NCBI GenBank assembly: GCA_004335835.1 | Contig: RWJK01001878.1 | Location: forward strand, 32,241-96,240 | Origin: Scenedesmus sp. ARA3 | Taxonomy: Eukaryota > Chlorophyta > Chlorophyceae > Sphaeropleales > Scenedesmaceae | Reading direction: 5' to 3' | DNA length: 64,000 nucleotides | In this document: positions 23,438 to 38,417 of the stretch, piece after piece | How the letters are laid out: each line of letters starts with the position of its first letter | Numbering within the stretch: position 1 is the stretch's first letter | Notes under the pieces: generated by a model | What the model saw: only the letters and a program-made list of their open reading frames with translations | What the model was told of the DNA's origin: nothing | Database searches by the model: none | Translations under genes and position numbers: made by a program

Positions 23438-25059
23438 CAGGCACGCGCTATGCCAGCGGCGCTGTGCTGCGTGTGCTGCGCAGCTTCCCCGGCAGCTGGA
23501 CGGTGCACGTGGTGTCAGCAGACGGGGCCAGCCAGGTGCGCCGCTGTACAATCCAGACATGAAAAATTGGTGTGCTGCTGCGATGCCTGACTTATGGCAC
23601 TGCTGCAAGCGTAGCTCCTGGCAGCTGAGTAGGCTACGTGGTGTCAGCAGATGGCGCCAGCCGGGCGCGCTGGTGCATTGGTGCCTGACACCTGAGCCAT
23701 GCAACTGCTGCATGTGTCGCTGTGTTGCTATTAACAGCAGCTGGACAGAGCACGTGGTCTCTGCGGATGGGGCCAGCCAGGTGCGCTGCTGCTGCCAATG
23801 CCGCCAATGCTGCGCTGCGTTGCCTCCGTCAGTTGCCTGCTTTACCTCCGCTGCATGTGTTGCTGTCAGCAGCTGAGTAGCGCGCGTTAGTCACCGCAGA
23901 CGCAGCTAGCCAGGTGCGCCGCTGCTTTGCTGCCAAACGCCTACAGCACCTGGTGTTGTTCCTGCTGATGTTGTGCCGCTTGCTTGTGCCATATGTGTGC
24001 AGGCGGTTGGCGGCACACAGAGCAAGCCCACCTACAAGGAGGTTGAGACGTTGGTGGATGCTACTAACCAAACATTAGGAAGCTGCAGCACCTATGTGTC
24101 AGCAACTTGTCTGTGGTTGTGCTTGCTGCTGATTCATTTGCGTGCAGGCAGTTGGCGGCACGCAGAGCAAGCCCACTTACAAGGAGGTTGAGGGCCTGGT
24201 GGATGCTGCTTCCAAAGAAGCAATAGTTGTCAGCTCTTGCAAACCAGGAATACTGCCTGCGCTGTTGTTCGTGCTGTGTGTGCAGGCGGTCGGCGGCACA
24301 GCAAATAAGCCTACCTACAAGGAGGTTGAGGGCCTGGTAAATGCTGCTCGCAAGGCAAAGATGGAGATCTTCAAGGTGGCAGCAGAAGCAACGAGCTTGG
24401 ACAGGGAAGCGGTGAGCTACAACATGATACCGAAGGCATGATGACCAATTGCTTTTGCAACAGGGTAGAAACATGTGGGCCCTGATGACTTTGTGAATGT
24501 ATATTCACGGCTTGACATCATCATTGTTGATACCACTTTCAAGTGGAGATGCGCCCGGAACGCACCCAAGTAGCAGCACTGAACAGTAGTGGATGCATCC
24601 ACTGCCATATGGCAGTGCAATGGAGATGACTGAATGCTCAGTCTTCAAACCCCCGCAACATTAACATCACCCAATGGTTCCTGGTGCCTTCCTGGTTTCT
24701 ATGCGTGCTGCAGGGCATCCGCTCAGCAGAGGAGGTGGAGGTAGCAGCATTGCTGGCTTTGTTTTCCCTGCTGTCTCACACATACGGAATTCTGCTGATC
24801 TATTGTCTCTATGTCCTGCAGGGCATCCGGTCAGCAGAGGAGGTGGAGGTAGCTGCTGCACCCGGCAGCGGCGCATTCTACTCGCCAGCAGAGGTGCAGG
24901 CCATGGACCCCAAGCAGGTACTGGGCACAGCAGACATGTCACCCGCATGCTGCACTACGTTATGTTTGCTACATGTCAAGTCCTTGTGCTTGCCAGCAGA
25001 GGTTCATGGTGTGCCCACCCAAAGCAGCTCTAACTTGAGTTGAAAGCCCACTGTCACCC

Positions 25060-25114
<55 letters not shown>

Positions 25115-25262
25115 GCAGATCCGGCGCGTGCTGGTCAACCTGGGGCTGCCAGGCGCAGGCACGCCAGTGAAGCTGCAGCAACGCTGCCTGGCAGTAGCGG
25201 AGGCAGTGGCAGCAGGCCAGAGCCTCAACGATGCAGTTGAGGAGGCGCGCAAGCTCAGATGA
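20650..25262 (+). CDS. DUF1995-like plastid protein
   Basis: Ten exons close in phase: 20650-20825, 21240-21322, 21545-21777, 22091-22135, 22460-22549, 22958-23006, 23441-23535, 24286-24375, 24822-24917 and 25119-25262. They give 366 residues. An N-terminal basic segment ending near RARAAPAA looks like a plastid transit peptide. The body follows the DUF1995 pattern as I know it: PRDVSSMVQQAAEAVQRAQ (helix), QIVEVINPIN, a conserved central beta region (AVAVVWPTAEKLKQIK), then LVSELGFGPWRKANEDFLAT, VLRVLRSFPGSWTVHVVSA and NKPTYKEVEGLV. DUF1995 proteins in plants include factors for photosystem II accumulation, so a role in thylakoid assembly is possible, but assignment within the family is inferred. 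Exons 7-10 each have partial extra copies in neighbouring introns or flank. Confidence 0.7.
23362..23436 (+). repeat. CTG microsatellite at intron 3' end
   Basis: Two CTG runs separated by ttgctg end in ctgctttgcag, the acceptor of DUF1995-like exon 7. Confidence 0.95.
23625..23922 (+). repeat. Three echoes of DUF1995-like exon 7, 3' edge
   Basis: Copies near 23625-23665, 23740-23786 and 23876-23922 repeat the codons for HVVSADGASQ plus the donor gtgcgc (genuine exon end 23535). They become more diverged with distance; the last reads ALVTADAASQ. Confidence 0.85.
23999..24222 (+). repeat. Two echoes of DUF1995-like exon 8, 5' edge
   Basis: 23999-24066 and 24147-24222 repeat the acceptor and AVGGTQSKPTYKEVE(T/G)LVDA ahead of the genuine exon 8 at 24286. 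Confidence 0.9.
24711..24754 (+). repeat. Echo of DUF1995-like exon 9, 5' edge
   Basis: Repeats the acceptor ctgcag and the codons for GIRSAEEVEVAA, 109 bp upstream of the genuine exon 9 at 24822. Confidence 0.9.
25061..25112 (+). repeat. CTG microsatellite at intron 3' end
   Basis: About 17 CTG units run directly into the tgcag acceptor of the last DUF1995-like exon. Confidence 0.95.
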
Positions 25263-25312
25263 CATGTTAATATCACGTTGGTACACGCTTGCAATGAAGA
25301 ATGTGCGGGTGC

Positions 25313-25492
25313 TGAGAGGCAGTGGCAGCAGGCCAGAGCCTCAACAATGCAGTTGAGGAAGCGCGCAAGCTCAGATGACATGTTAATATCACGTTTGCGA
25401 TGAAGAATGTCCGGGTGCGAAAAGACAGTGGCTGCCGGCCCGAGTCTTAACAATGCAGTTGAGGAGGCGCGCAAGCTCAGATGACATGTTGA
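25313..25492 (+). repeat. Two echoes of DUF1995-like 3' end
   Basis: 25313-25379 and 25425-25492 repeat AVAAGQSLN(N/D)AVEEARKLR and the stop codon of the last exon, in the 3' flank or 3' UTR. The second copy has base changes at its start. Confidence 0.85.
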
Positions 25493-25499
25493 TGACATA

Positions 25500-27055
25500 T
25501 GATGAAGCTTGGTGTTTGCGGTGAAGAATGCAAGGGTGCAACTGTTGTGGGCGGGCAGCGGAGAGTGATGAGAAGTTGGAGGGTGGTGTGCTGCAGGTAG
25601 CAGCGCCTGACACGAGCCTTCAGCTGAGAATGACCTGTAGTGAAGTGAAAGCTTCCACATGCAGGGGTGTCTAAGTTGTCGTGTTTCAGGTGTTGCTGTG
25701 GCTTATTTTTGTGTGACAGTGTTGAAATGATGATGATAGTGGTCCTTCAAGGACCACAGCAGTGCTGTAACGTTGGAGTGTTGACTTCATGATCACAGTG
25801 GTGTCGACTGCTTCAGCTATGGCAAGAGGAACGTATGAGGCAGCAAGTTGCTTTTGCTGGACAAGTTTCAGCCTTTGGCCTGTGCTGCAGGCTGCGCTAC
25901 TTTCCCTGTTTGGTAACATGCTGTCAGATGTGTTGCACTGCTGCAATAGGCATGAACAGGAAATGTGACCAGTCAGTGGTGACATTCGTACAAAGCAGTG
26001 ATGCTGTCAGCATGAGACCTGTTCCACATAGCAGTAGCCCTGTCAGCCTGAAGACATAAAATCGTAAATGTCTGGTTACACAGGATCAGCCATTGCGACC
26101 AGCACAAGATGCAATGGCAATGCCAAATTCACACCATCACATGCCTCTGCTGTCACATCTGCCCATGTTCCAGTACGTTGTGAGAACTGCCGGTTGAGGC
26201 AGGTAACTGCAAACAAAGCAGCAGCTTCGAAGTATCCATCCTGCATCATGGAATCACCTTCACTCCACAATGCCATGTAGCAAAGGAAGCAACAGCATGC
26301 AAAGATATGCACGTACACACAGCACGACGAGCCATGTGTGTGTGGCACCAACTGGTGGTGCCTTTGATTACTCTCACACAAGTTATTAACCGCAGCTGAT
26401 GCTGCTGGCTACACTCTCTCTGTCTCTTGCACACAGGTTGTTGACCGCTGCATATCCTGCAGGGTGACACTGTTGTGCTGAGCCAAGCCAAATGCGCACT
26501 CTCTGCTGCACGTATGGATGAGTCAACAATGTGAACAGCTTTCACAGACCTTCACCCAGCAGCACACACTTGGTGGCTGTCACACAACCGCGTCTGGCAC
26601 AATGTTTTGTAACACTGCTATAATACAGACCGCAACAACAAAGTCTGCCTGAAATTGCAGGACAGACCTGACTTCGCACACAAAGAAGCTGCACCCTGTT
26701 GGGAGTGCTCACACATTCGTAATCATGACAAAACAGCCTGACACAGCTCTACCTGCAACACTAGCTTGTATGCAGCGTGCTGCAAATTGCGCGCACACAC
26801 TGCCAAACAAGCAATCCAGAACAACGCCCTCAAGCATGCCCACAAGGCGACTCAGATCACACAGCAAGCAGCAGCCCACCAGGGCAAGCTGCTGCTGCTG
26901 TGCATGCTGCAACAACTTCCATAGCTCTGCTTCAAAAAACAATCACAGATCAGGCATGAACCAGCCATCACACACAGCTCTTAGCTCAGAACACTCCAGT
27001 CCATCCTTCCTAACCTGTGTGAATTTCACCCTGATCGTCACCCTTATGAGGCAAT
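25500..27055. other. Gene-poor interval between convergent genes
   Basis: Lies between the plus-strand DUF1995-like gene and the minus-strand ELIP gene and should contain both 3' UTRs. No supported coding region was found. Confidence 0.5.
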
Positions 27056-27985
27056 TTAGAACAGGGCGGAGCCCTTGGTCAGCTCAATGATGATCAGGGC
27101 AGCCAGGCCCAGCATGGCAGCGCGGCCGTTTGCCATCTCCGCGGTGTGGGTCAGGGGGCCGAAGGCAGCGGTGGGGTCAGCTCCCTTGAGGATGGGCACC
27201 AGGGAGGCACCAGCAATTGTGGCCATGGTGGCAATCACGATGGGTGCAGCTCCCTGGAACTGCTCAATGAAGCCCTGGCCGGTGGACAGCTCAGCGCCAA
27301 TGGCAGCGAATACGCCCAGCATTGCGAGGCGGCCGTTGATGGTCTCAGGGCCCACTGGGTTGGCAAAGGCCATGGCATCTGCAGGACAGGACAGAAGAGA
27401 GGAGCAGAAGGTGGTTGTCAGGAAGCTGTGTGTGGGTTGGTGTAAGAGTGAGGGTTTGGCTGCAGTAAAGGGTAGTAGGTGCTGAGGGGTTGGCTGGGCA
27501 AGTGGGGCTGCTGCTGCTGCTGCTGGTGCAAGGAAACCCCAGCCACAGGAAGTGCAAGGACAGGCTGAAGTTGCAAACTGCGTTGCTGCAGCTGGTTACG
27601 ATGCAGTAAGCAAATCCTTCAATCATCTAATAGACTTCTCAGCTGCGCAAAGACTGCTGTATGTGGCTGTGGTGCACTGCGCTGCGAGTGTGTGGCTCCC
27701 GCATCAGCCCGTGACACTCGGGCTGCTGCAGCAGGCTGCTGCTCAATTCGCACGGCGCAAAAGCTCACCAGTGAACGTCACAGTCTTGTTGTCGGTGGTC
27801 ATGGCCACGGGGGTGGCAGTGGCAGCAGGGACAGCCACCTTCTCGACGACCACCTCCTGCTGAGGAGCAGCAGCTGCGGGCTGGTCCACGGGTGTCTCAG
27901 AGGCACGCACAACAAGTGCACGCCTGTTCAGGCTGACGCTGGTAGCGGCACGCAGGCCGGTGTTGCGGAGCATCCTGGTTGCCAT
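27056..27985 (-). CDS. Early light-induced protein (ELIP-type, LHC superfamily)
   Basis: Thylakoid three-helix chlorophyll-binding-like protein, normally made under high light or stress to bind pigments and limit photodamage. Exons 27985-27769 and 27378-27056 join in phase 1 to give 179 residues. The N-terminus has a plastid transit peptide ending near ALVVRAS, followed by a Pro/Ala/Val-rich spacer. Exon 2 encodes helix I (INGRLAMLGVFAAIGAEL), a middle helix (APIVIATMATIAGASLVPIL) and helix III (MANGRAAMLGLAALIIIELT). Both outer helices have the pigment-binding E/N-G-R-x-AMLG motif. Length and helix order fit ELIP/CBR proteins of green algae rather than four-helix PsbS or one-helix proteins. 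No echo copies occur in its intron. Confidence 0.9.
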
Positions 27986-28378
27986 TGTGTAGAAGTGGTG
28001 TGTGTGGAGAGCGAGAACGAAGTCAGGATTGACTGGCAAAGTATGTATGGAAGCTTAAGTTGCAAGTGATTGGGATGTGGGAGCTGTGGGCTTATATAGC
28101 CTGGCTGTTATGGTCAAACCTCGCACCCTGCTAGCCTCAAGTTCCTGTGGCTCGAACCTGACCGCAGGACAGCGCGGTGGTAGCGCCTTGCGCTGCAGAA
28201 CCAGACACGCTGTCTTATTGTTGTATCGACTCACGTGTTGTGATGGTGGCATTGCGAGAGTCACAGCAAGGCGACAGGACAAGGTGTAATCGTTGTAGAA
28301 CTCGCCAGACCATTTACTGCCAGAGGAGGTCTGCCAGCAACGAATCAGTGCAAAATTCACTGTTTGGTACCAAAGTAG
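27986..28378. promoter_or_regulatory. ELIP upstream region
   Basis: About 390 bp between the ELIP start codon and the end of the RCC1 gene, so it holds the ELIP promoter and the RCC1 3' end. The TATA-like motif tatata near 28093-28098 (minus strand of cttatatagcc) lies about 110 bp upstream of the start codon and could be the ELIP TATA box. Confidence 0.35.
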
Positions 28379-31587
<3,209 letters not shown>

Positions 31588-31841
31588 CTGTCCCTGCTAT
31601 GGCATCAGCACCAGAGCATCACAACACATGACACACAATCAGGTTTGCTGGCGAGCTGCTGAGCACTTGCTGGGGTCAAGAAGACCGCTACCTCCCTGCG
31701 TCCAGTGTCTAGGGCACTGTCATTGTTATTGACAGGGCTGGCCTGCTGTACTTGTTCCAGCTCACCTTCACGGCCGGCCGTACACGGCACGTAAGCTATT
31801 TCTAGCTTCTTGGAATACAACAGCACCAACAGTTTGCGATC
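31588..31841. promoter_or_regulatory. Compact bidirectional promoter region RCC1 / XPT-like
   Basis: Only 254 bp separate the start codons of the divergent RCC1-repeat and phosphoribosyltransferase genes, so their 5' elements must overlap or adjoin. No specific element could be named. Confidence 0.55.
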
Positions 31842-32654
31842 ATGGCGGAGCCACAACGTTTGTATTTCAGCTACAACCAGATTCACGAGACAATCAGGGC
31901 AACAGTGGTGGAGAAGAAGCTATTTGAAGACTTTAAACCCACACTGATCATCAGCATCGGTGAGCGACTAGTTTACATGTCGAACGATTTACGAGCGCAA
32001 CAACGGACAGCCTGGCACGCGGAACTGATTGCAAAAGAACCTTAATATTCATATTCAAACTGCTTGTGATGATTTATCGAACCAAACATGCACCACAGCA
32101 GGTGCAGGCACAGCGGCTCTGCTGCTCTGCTTTGAACGCTGTAGTGTCCTTGGGCGCAGCAGCTGGCTACCTTCCTATGCATAAGACGCATACTGTAGCA
32201 CTGTGCTTCGTGCTGCCGCCTCAGACATGCTCTCAGCCGTCGTGTTGTTACTGCAGCTGCCCCACTCCTGTCGTGTGACAAGCACCTGTACATCACCCCA
32301 CCTGGCGCGCACATTCACAGTGCTGCTCATGCTGCTTGTTCCAGGTGGCGGTGGTTTCATCCCAGCACGCATTCTGCGTACTTTCCTGAAGCAGGAGCAT
32401 GGCAAGACCATTCCTATCCAGGTGGGCATTTTCAAACTTTTATACTGGCCTGTTCAGCAGCCTGCTGACCTGGCCAGCTGGCCGGATGTTGCTGACAGCA
32501 TAATTCACTTGCTGTTCAAAGTAGCATTTATGGAAAGATACCAATGATTTGTATTCAGAGAAAGCTCCACCCAGCAGTCCGATGTTACGGGGCAAAATTT
32601 TGCACACAGGATGCACCTACACACAGCTCTCCCACTGCACGCCACCCAAACTTG

Positions 32655-32701
<47 letters not shown>

Positions 32702-33574
32702 GTAATCCTTTGCAGGCAATCGGCCTGACACTGTATGAGCACGAGGACTGCTGCGACCCGCTGGACAGGCCAGTGCGCAAGACGCAGTGGCTCACATACA
32801 GCCACGTGCACGGCACGCATGAGGCAGCAGTCAGCCTGCAGGGCCACACCATACTCATCGTGGACGAGGTGAGGCTGCACATCACTTCAGGATTTTGAAC
32901 TTTCTTGAAAATTGCAGCAACTGCAACCTGCATAAGCAGGGGCTGTCATGGCGCGCATGAGGCAGCAGTCAGCCTGCAAGGACACACCATACTCATCTTG
33001 GATGAGGTGAGGCTGCACATCATTTCAGGATTTGATTTTTTCCGAATTTGTCCTAGAGAAATGTAGAAACTGTCATCTGCATAAGCAGCAGCTGTCACGG
33101 CATGCATGAGGCAGCAGTCAGCCTGCAGGGCCACACCATACTCATCGTCGAGGAGGTGAGTACGACGCAACATTCAAGGTAAGGGTATATGTCTTCATTT
33201 GCTGCCCAGAGTAACCTCATAACCAAATGTTTGTTTGTGCACATGAACAGGCAAGGTGTGTCAGCCACGGCATAGCGCTGCCCAGAGTGACACACCTAGT
33301 CACCATCTAGTCAGTTGACAATCAATGCGTTTGCCCCACTTTTTGATGCGTAACCGCAGGTCGATGACACACGCAAGACGCTTGCCTATGCAGTCGAAGA
33401 GCTGCAGAAAGACATCCAGGTTGAAAAGGCAGCTTGGCTGGCACAGCAGCAGCAGCAGCAGCAGCGCAGCCAGCAGGGCTGTGTAACACCAGTCTCACTG
33501 CCTGGCACGCCCTCGCCTGTCAGCCCAGAAGTGAGCCCTCCTGGCAGCCCCATGGCAGCAGATGAGGACAATTG

Positions 33575-33606
<32 letters not shown>

Positions 33607-34357
33607 TGCCAGCGACGCCGTGCGTGGCTGCTGCAGCGGCTGCAGCAGAGTGGCAGGAGCCGCGCATTGGTGAGCTGCTGCTCCTGCAAAAGCAACTTTT
33701 GCTTGTGCTGCTCTGCAATGTGCGGATGTCTTGCGCTGGCATGCTCCTGTCATCGCGCTCCTTTGGGCAGTTGCTGTGTATCGTCTTGGCGCTTCTTTCT
33801 GATGTGCGTCGCTGGAACCTGAAACCTGCGTCACACTGCGCAGCACTCACACACTTGTAGCGCCAACCTTCCATGCTGCGGCTGCTCATGTACCGCCTGC
33901 TGTGCTTGTGCGTGCACAACATTCAATGTTAGATGCTCTCAATCACGCTTATTGTTTGTTGTGCTGCAGGCGTGTTTGTGGTGCACAACAAGCTCAAGCC
34001 GAAGAAGGCGCAGCTGCCGGCAGCGCTGATGGACAGCAGCTACTTCACAGGAGGAGACATCGACGACCTGTGGGTGAGTAGCAGTGCTGCAGCAGCAGCA
34101 GATTCAGTGGCGGTAGCAGCATCAACGACATGTGGATGGGTGACAGCTTGTGCAGCAGCAAAATACGTGTACGTGGCTGCAAAATACGTTGTATCAAATA
34201 TTTTTGGACCTGTCCTCGACATCTAACATGCCGCCTGTATTTTGCCCGCCAGGTCATCTACCCCTGGGACGCGCCTGACATCTGGGACCACACAGAGAAG
34301 GCGCACAGCCCCGGCTCAGCCACAGCAGCCATGGTCAGCAGCACACCCAGCGGGGTG

Positions 34358-34392
<35 letters not shown>

Positions 34393-34432
34393 ACAACCAG
34401 CAGATGCTGCCGCCACACCCATGGTGTGCTAG
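31842..34432 (+). CDS. Xanthine-phosphoribosyltransferase-like protein (type I PRTase)
   Basis: Purine salvage type: transfers a phosphoribosyl group from PRPP to a purine base. Six exons (31842-31959, 32345-32421, 32716-32868, 33360-33669, 33970-34073 and 34253-34432) close in phase to 313 residues. It matches fungal Xpt1-like proteins in order: LYFSYNQIHETI, then IISIGGGGFIPARILRTFLK, then IPIQAIGLTLYE. The PRPP loop ILIVDEVDDTRKTL is intact, then GVFVVHNKLKPKKAQLP and WVIYPWDAPDIW. The conserved end of each exon joins correctly to the next. A ~75-residue Gln/Pro/Ala-rich insertion lies between the PRPP loop and the last strand, and the C-terminus has an Ala run. Base specificity (xanthine, hypoxanthine or guanine) cannot be read from the sequence. 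The 3' edge of exon 3 has two echoes. Confidence 0.88.
32656..32700 (+). repeat. CTG microsatellite at intron 3' end
   Basis: About 15 CTG units followed by ttgtaatcctttgcag, the acceptor of XPT-like exon 3. Confidence 0.95.
32946..33156 (+). repeat. Two echoes of XPT-like exon 3, 3' edge
   Basis: 32946-33012 and 33099-33156 repeat EAAVSLQGHTILI(V/L)(D/E)E and the donor gtgag that end exon 3 (32868). The 3' flank tgaggctgcacatca is repeated as well. Confidence 0.9.
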
Positions 34433-35680
34433 CTAGCAGCAGCTGTGAGTGGCGGACTGGTGCTGCTGCTGCCTGGTGGGCGAGTGCGGAGTGTTCTTCT
34501 GCTGCTGATGCTGCTGCAGCCGTATCTGGCGGCGGCAATCGCCAGCTGTTCTTTAATTTAGGCAGCAGCACACCGGCGCTGAGATGGGGAAGAAGCGGGG
34601 GTTGTTGGGTGTTTAAAGTACCTTTGATGCTGTACCCTCAGTGCGGTTGTCCTGTTTTGCTATCTGGTCTATCAATTATTGTGGTACGACCTGTATAATC
34701 TTGGTTGCAACTCTGCATCTGTGTATGTATACTATGTACTAGTGTCACATCAATACCACACAGGAGCAGGTGGTTGGCGCTGTTGCTGGGATGTAGATGT
34801 TGCTGCTGCCCACTGGGGTTGTGAACAGAGTGAACTGTGATCGAAAGTGTGTATGACAACGACTATATGTGTTTTGCCTTCAAATTTCCTCCAGCAGCCC
34901 CCTAGCTTCTGTACCAGCGTTGCTGGTGTGGCTCAGTCTTAGTTGGTTTGTTAGATGCCAACAACTGCATGACACACACAGGGAGAGACACAGTGCGCCG
35001 CACTGAGTGCGGCACTGCAGCAGTGTGCTGCAAGCGCGTCTCTTTGTCAAGTAGCAGCACTTAAATGATGGCACAGCACTGTTGCTGCATTTGGTTGGAG
35101 ATGGTGTTGAAACAACACCAGTGGAGCATTGACGAGGTTGTTAAGGCTGATCAGTTTGAGGGTTCAGCCATGCCAAACATGTGACGTGCTTGCAGTAGAA
35201 AATGTGTGCTTGCCTGGCTGCTGTCAACTGCTATGGCTTACATCAACTGATGACTAAGGTAACATTACTATTGAACTTCGTGGAAACACGACACGGTTGT
35301 TGCCACAGATGGTGGGACAAGGCAATTGCATCAACATGGTGCCATACCGGCATGTTGACAGCTGGGACGGTTGACCAAGCGCTTGTGCTGATGTTGAGCT
35401 TGCGCGCGCTGTGCTTTTGCGTGGTCTCTTGACCTGCAGAAAGAGCTTGGTGGCATACCATGCGAAGTCAAAAGCTCGTCTCAACGCAGCGGCTGCAAGC
35501 AGGCTTCCAAACCATGCTGGGTGTGAGGTAGGGTGTGAGTGTCCGTCCAACTCCCAGACAACACTGCAGCATACATGACCCCAATGGCCCGCCCATTCGT
35601 ATCTTGGCGAGTGTGATTCTCAAGTGTCGTTTCATAGCACTAGGCCTAGTCGCCAGCTCGCCTCGCAGATCACCCACAAC
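34433..35680. other. Intergenic, XPT 3' flank and NDUFA5 promoter
   Basis: The first ~450 bp are GT-rich on the plus strand, as seen after other plus-strand genes in this window. No gene is supported. Confidence 0.5.
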
Positions 35681-37015
35681 ATGCTGAGACGAGCAGCGAG
35701 CCTGCTGCCCAGCAGCTTGCGGGCGCTCTCGCAGGCAGCAGGCCCCTCTATGCAGCGTGGATACGCCGATCTGAACCTGTCAGACCCGCAAATCCTCAAA
35801 AAGTTCATGGGCGTGGAGGAGCACCTGGGGGTCTACGCAGATTCACGCAGCACGCTGTCTGGCATGCTCAACGAGCTGCTAGAGTCGCTGAAGCAGCTGC
35901 CGGACAGCTCAGACTATCGCAGGGCAGTCGAGGCCACCGTGCAGTATCGCCTGAAGGTGCTGGAGCAGAACGACAGCAACTTGGCAGTGGAGGAGGTGCT
36001 AGATGCACACATGGAGGAGCTGATTCTGGAGACCAAGGAGGAGCTGGGGCTGGTGCCGCTGATGACGAGTGAGCAGCAGTGCAGGGCGGGGCTGGCAGGG
36101 CGCTGAGCAGCAGCTCCAGCAGCAGCAGCAGCAGCAGCAGCAGGCTGCGCATCGACTTGCTGTTGCTGCCTGCTGAATGTTGTGGTGCTCATCTGTTGTT
36201 TGTTCCAGCAAGTAGAGCATGTGTGGCAGAGGTAAGCCACTTAACAGTGCTGTCGTAGGCAGGCAGGCAGGCAGGCAGATGGCAGGGAAGTTGCAGTGCA
36301 CAGTGTGCCGTGGTTGCGTTGCAGGCACTAGCTGCTTGGTGTTGCGCCCCAGGCAGTTGCTGGCTGCAAATAGACTGCCCATGCTGCCTCATCAGCATTG
36401 CCTCAACCAGCAGCAGGCAATGCGGTAGCCTGCTTATGCATGTATGCCATGAAATAGAACTGTGCAAGCTGCCCTGCACCTGCGCGCTCCGATCGTTTGT
36501 ACTTGCTAACTTGTGCTTTGCTGCTGTGCATTGTTGCAGCCTGGAAGCCATGGACAGTGCCAGAGGATTATGAGGTGAGGCAATGCTTCAACAACTGTTG
36601 AGTCAGTCGCATTTGCACATGTGTATGCAGCTGGTGCTGTTGTTGCAGGACACGGCAGGGCAGCTGTTGGTTTGCAGCAGGTAGAGTATGGATGCATTGC
36701 TCTGAAAACTGTCCCAGCCAGGCCGCATGTTGGATGTCGGCTAGCATAGTGTTTTGGCAGCAGGGGCAATGCAGTCATGAAGTTGAATGACCAGCACGCT
36801 GCCGCGGCAGGCAAGGGGCAAGCAGCGTTGCAGCAGGTGGTGGTGGTTATGGTCAGCAGCTGCTTTGCGCAAAGCCCGGTCAGCAGACGCTGCGCAGTTG
36901 CTGTGTTGAACCTGTACTGATCTGTTGCCTGCTATGCTGTTCATCGCTGCCCAGGTACCCGTGGTCGACTACACAAGTGCAGATGCCATCCTGAACGCAC
37001 CACCAGCACCCAAGT

Positions 37016-37017
<2 letters not shown>
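35681..37017 (+). CDS. Mitochondrial complex I subunit NDUFA5 (B13 / 29-kDa type)
   Basis: Accessory subunit of the NADH:ubiquinone oxidoreductase matrix arm. Exons 35681-36068, 36540-36574 and 36955-37017 close in phase to 161 residues. An amphipathic, Arg-rich presequence (MLRRAASLLPSSLRALSQAA) fits mitochondrial import. The body has the family features YADSRSTLSGMLNELLESLK, DYRRAVEATVQYRLKVLEQN, LDAHMEELILETKEELGLVP and then TWKPWTVPEDYEVPVVDYT. The W-x-PW motif near the end is typical of NDUFA5. The start was chosen at the ATG giving the presequence. Exon 2 is only 35 nt, but its splice sites and phase are good. No echoes. Confidence 0.88.
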
Positions 37018-37046
<29 letters not shown>

Positions 37047-38417
37047 GCGCGCCACATTGTTTATTTGCTGACAATGGTTTGGAGAAGCCTGGAGAAGCTG
37101 TGAAGCAGCGGGTGGCTGCTTTCAACAGCATCAAGCACACTTGCACCACCAGCAGCAGCAGCGGCGGCGGTTGCTGCTGGTGGGAGTGTGGTGAGCGGCA
37201 GATGCTTGCTGCTCTTAGAGCTCAGCAGCAGCGGTAGTAGCTGTCTTGCAGCAACCGCGACATCGTGGTGCAGCAGTGCTGCACAACAGAGTGAGCACGC
37301 CGCGCAACTTGTGCGGCTCTGCTGAGTTCAAAGCAGCAGCTGCACTGACGATGCTGCTTTGACTCGAAAGCACGGCAGCATGCTGCGTAAGGTTGCTGCA
37401 TGGCGGCGAGGCACTCGATTATGGGTATTCTGGGTTACTGCTGACTGCAGTGCTGCTTGCACCCTTTGCTACGATTGCGAATGTCCTATGCTTCGATATT
37501 TGGGTGTGCAATCCATAGCAGGGCAAGCATTGGGTGTGTGTTGGGTGTGTGTTGCATCGCCTCAGCCCAGCATGCAGTAGAGCAGGGGTGCTTGCCACAG
37601 CTTAACAATCATACTAGCACCGGCGGTGATTGGTTTTGGATGGCGTGCATGGTGGCCTGCATTGAAATATTGCGACATGCATGATCAGTGGGCTGACAAG
37701 GAAGTTCACAATGTGAACTTCACATGCACTTTTGGGTGGCAGAAGTTGGAGCCCAAACTGGCATGGAGCTTGCCATGATGCTGTGCAAGCTTGCAGCTTG
37801 GTGCCACTTTGTCTGAACTGCAGCAGGCTTGATGGCACAGTAAAAGTGTCATTTGACAGTCATATGACATGCATGATGAGGCCAGCTGCAGCTTGTGAAG
37901 CCCCTGAGCTTAGCAGCTCCTGCTGACCATATTGGCAGAGGCTTTACTGGCAACCCTGTGTGTGTCTGGGGCCTGATTGCATTAATTGTTGGCTGTTTCA
38001 TCGGGGTTCGACTCTACTTGCGGTGTAATTCGGGTTCATGTGTTTTGGCATCTATGCTATTCTGTGCTGTACTGCACGCCTGACCAGAGCAAGGCAGCAG
38101 CATGCTTGACAGCTGCTGCTGATGAGCTAGCAAGGAAGGGAGCAGTCCCGTAGCGTCGATGTATTTCCGTTCCAAAAGCTAGGGCATGCTTTGCGCGGCA
38201 TGCCACCCGTTGTGCATGTGGCGAGGAAACGGTCGAGCTGACGTGCTTGAGTTGGCTGTCTGTGCAGCACAACGGCGGGCTGATGCACCATACCTAAAAT
38301 AGCACCGCTCATTTCTCGTAAAACTGCCTCAGTCCTACAGTGGACGCTACCTCGCCTCATTTGGTTGCCAACAGTACCGCGCCGCGAAAAGCGCGCGTTC
38401 AGCATGACGAAGCTGCG
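37018..38417. other. Intergenic, NDUFA5 3' flank and GT61 promoter
   Basis: Begins with a short CAG run (37018-37045), then GT-rich sequence typical of 3' flanks here. No supported gene. Confidence 0.5.
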
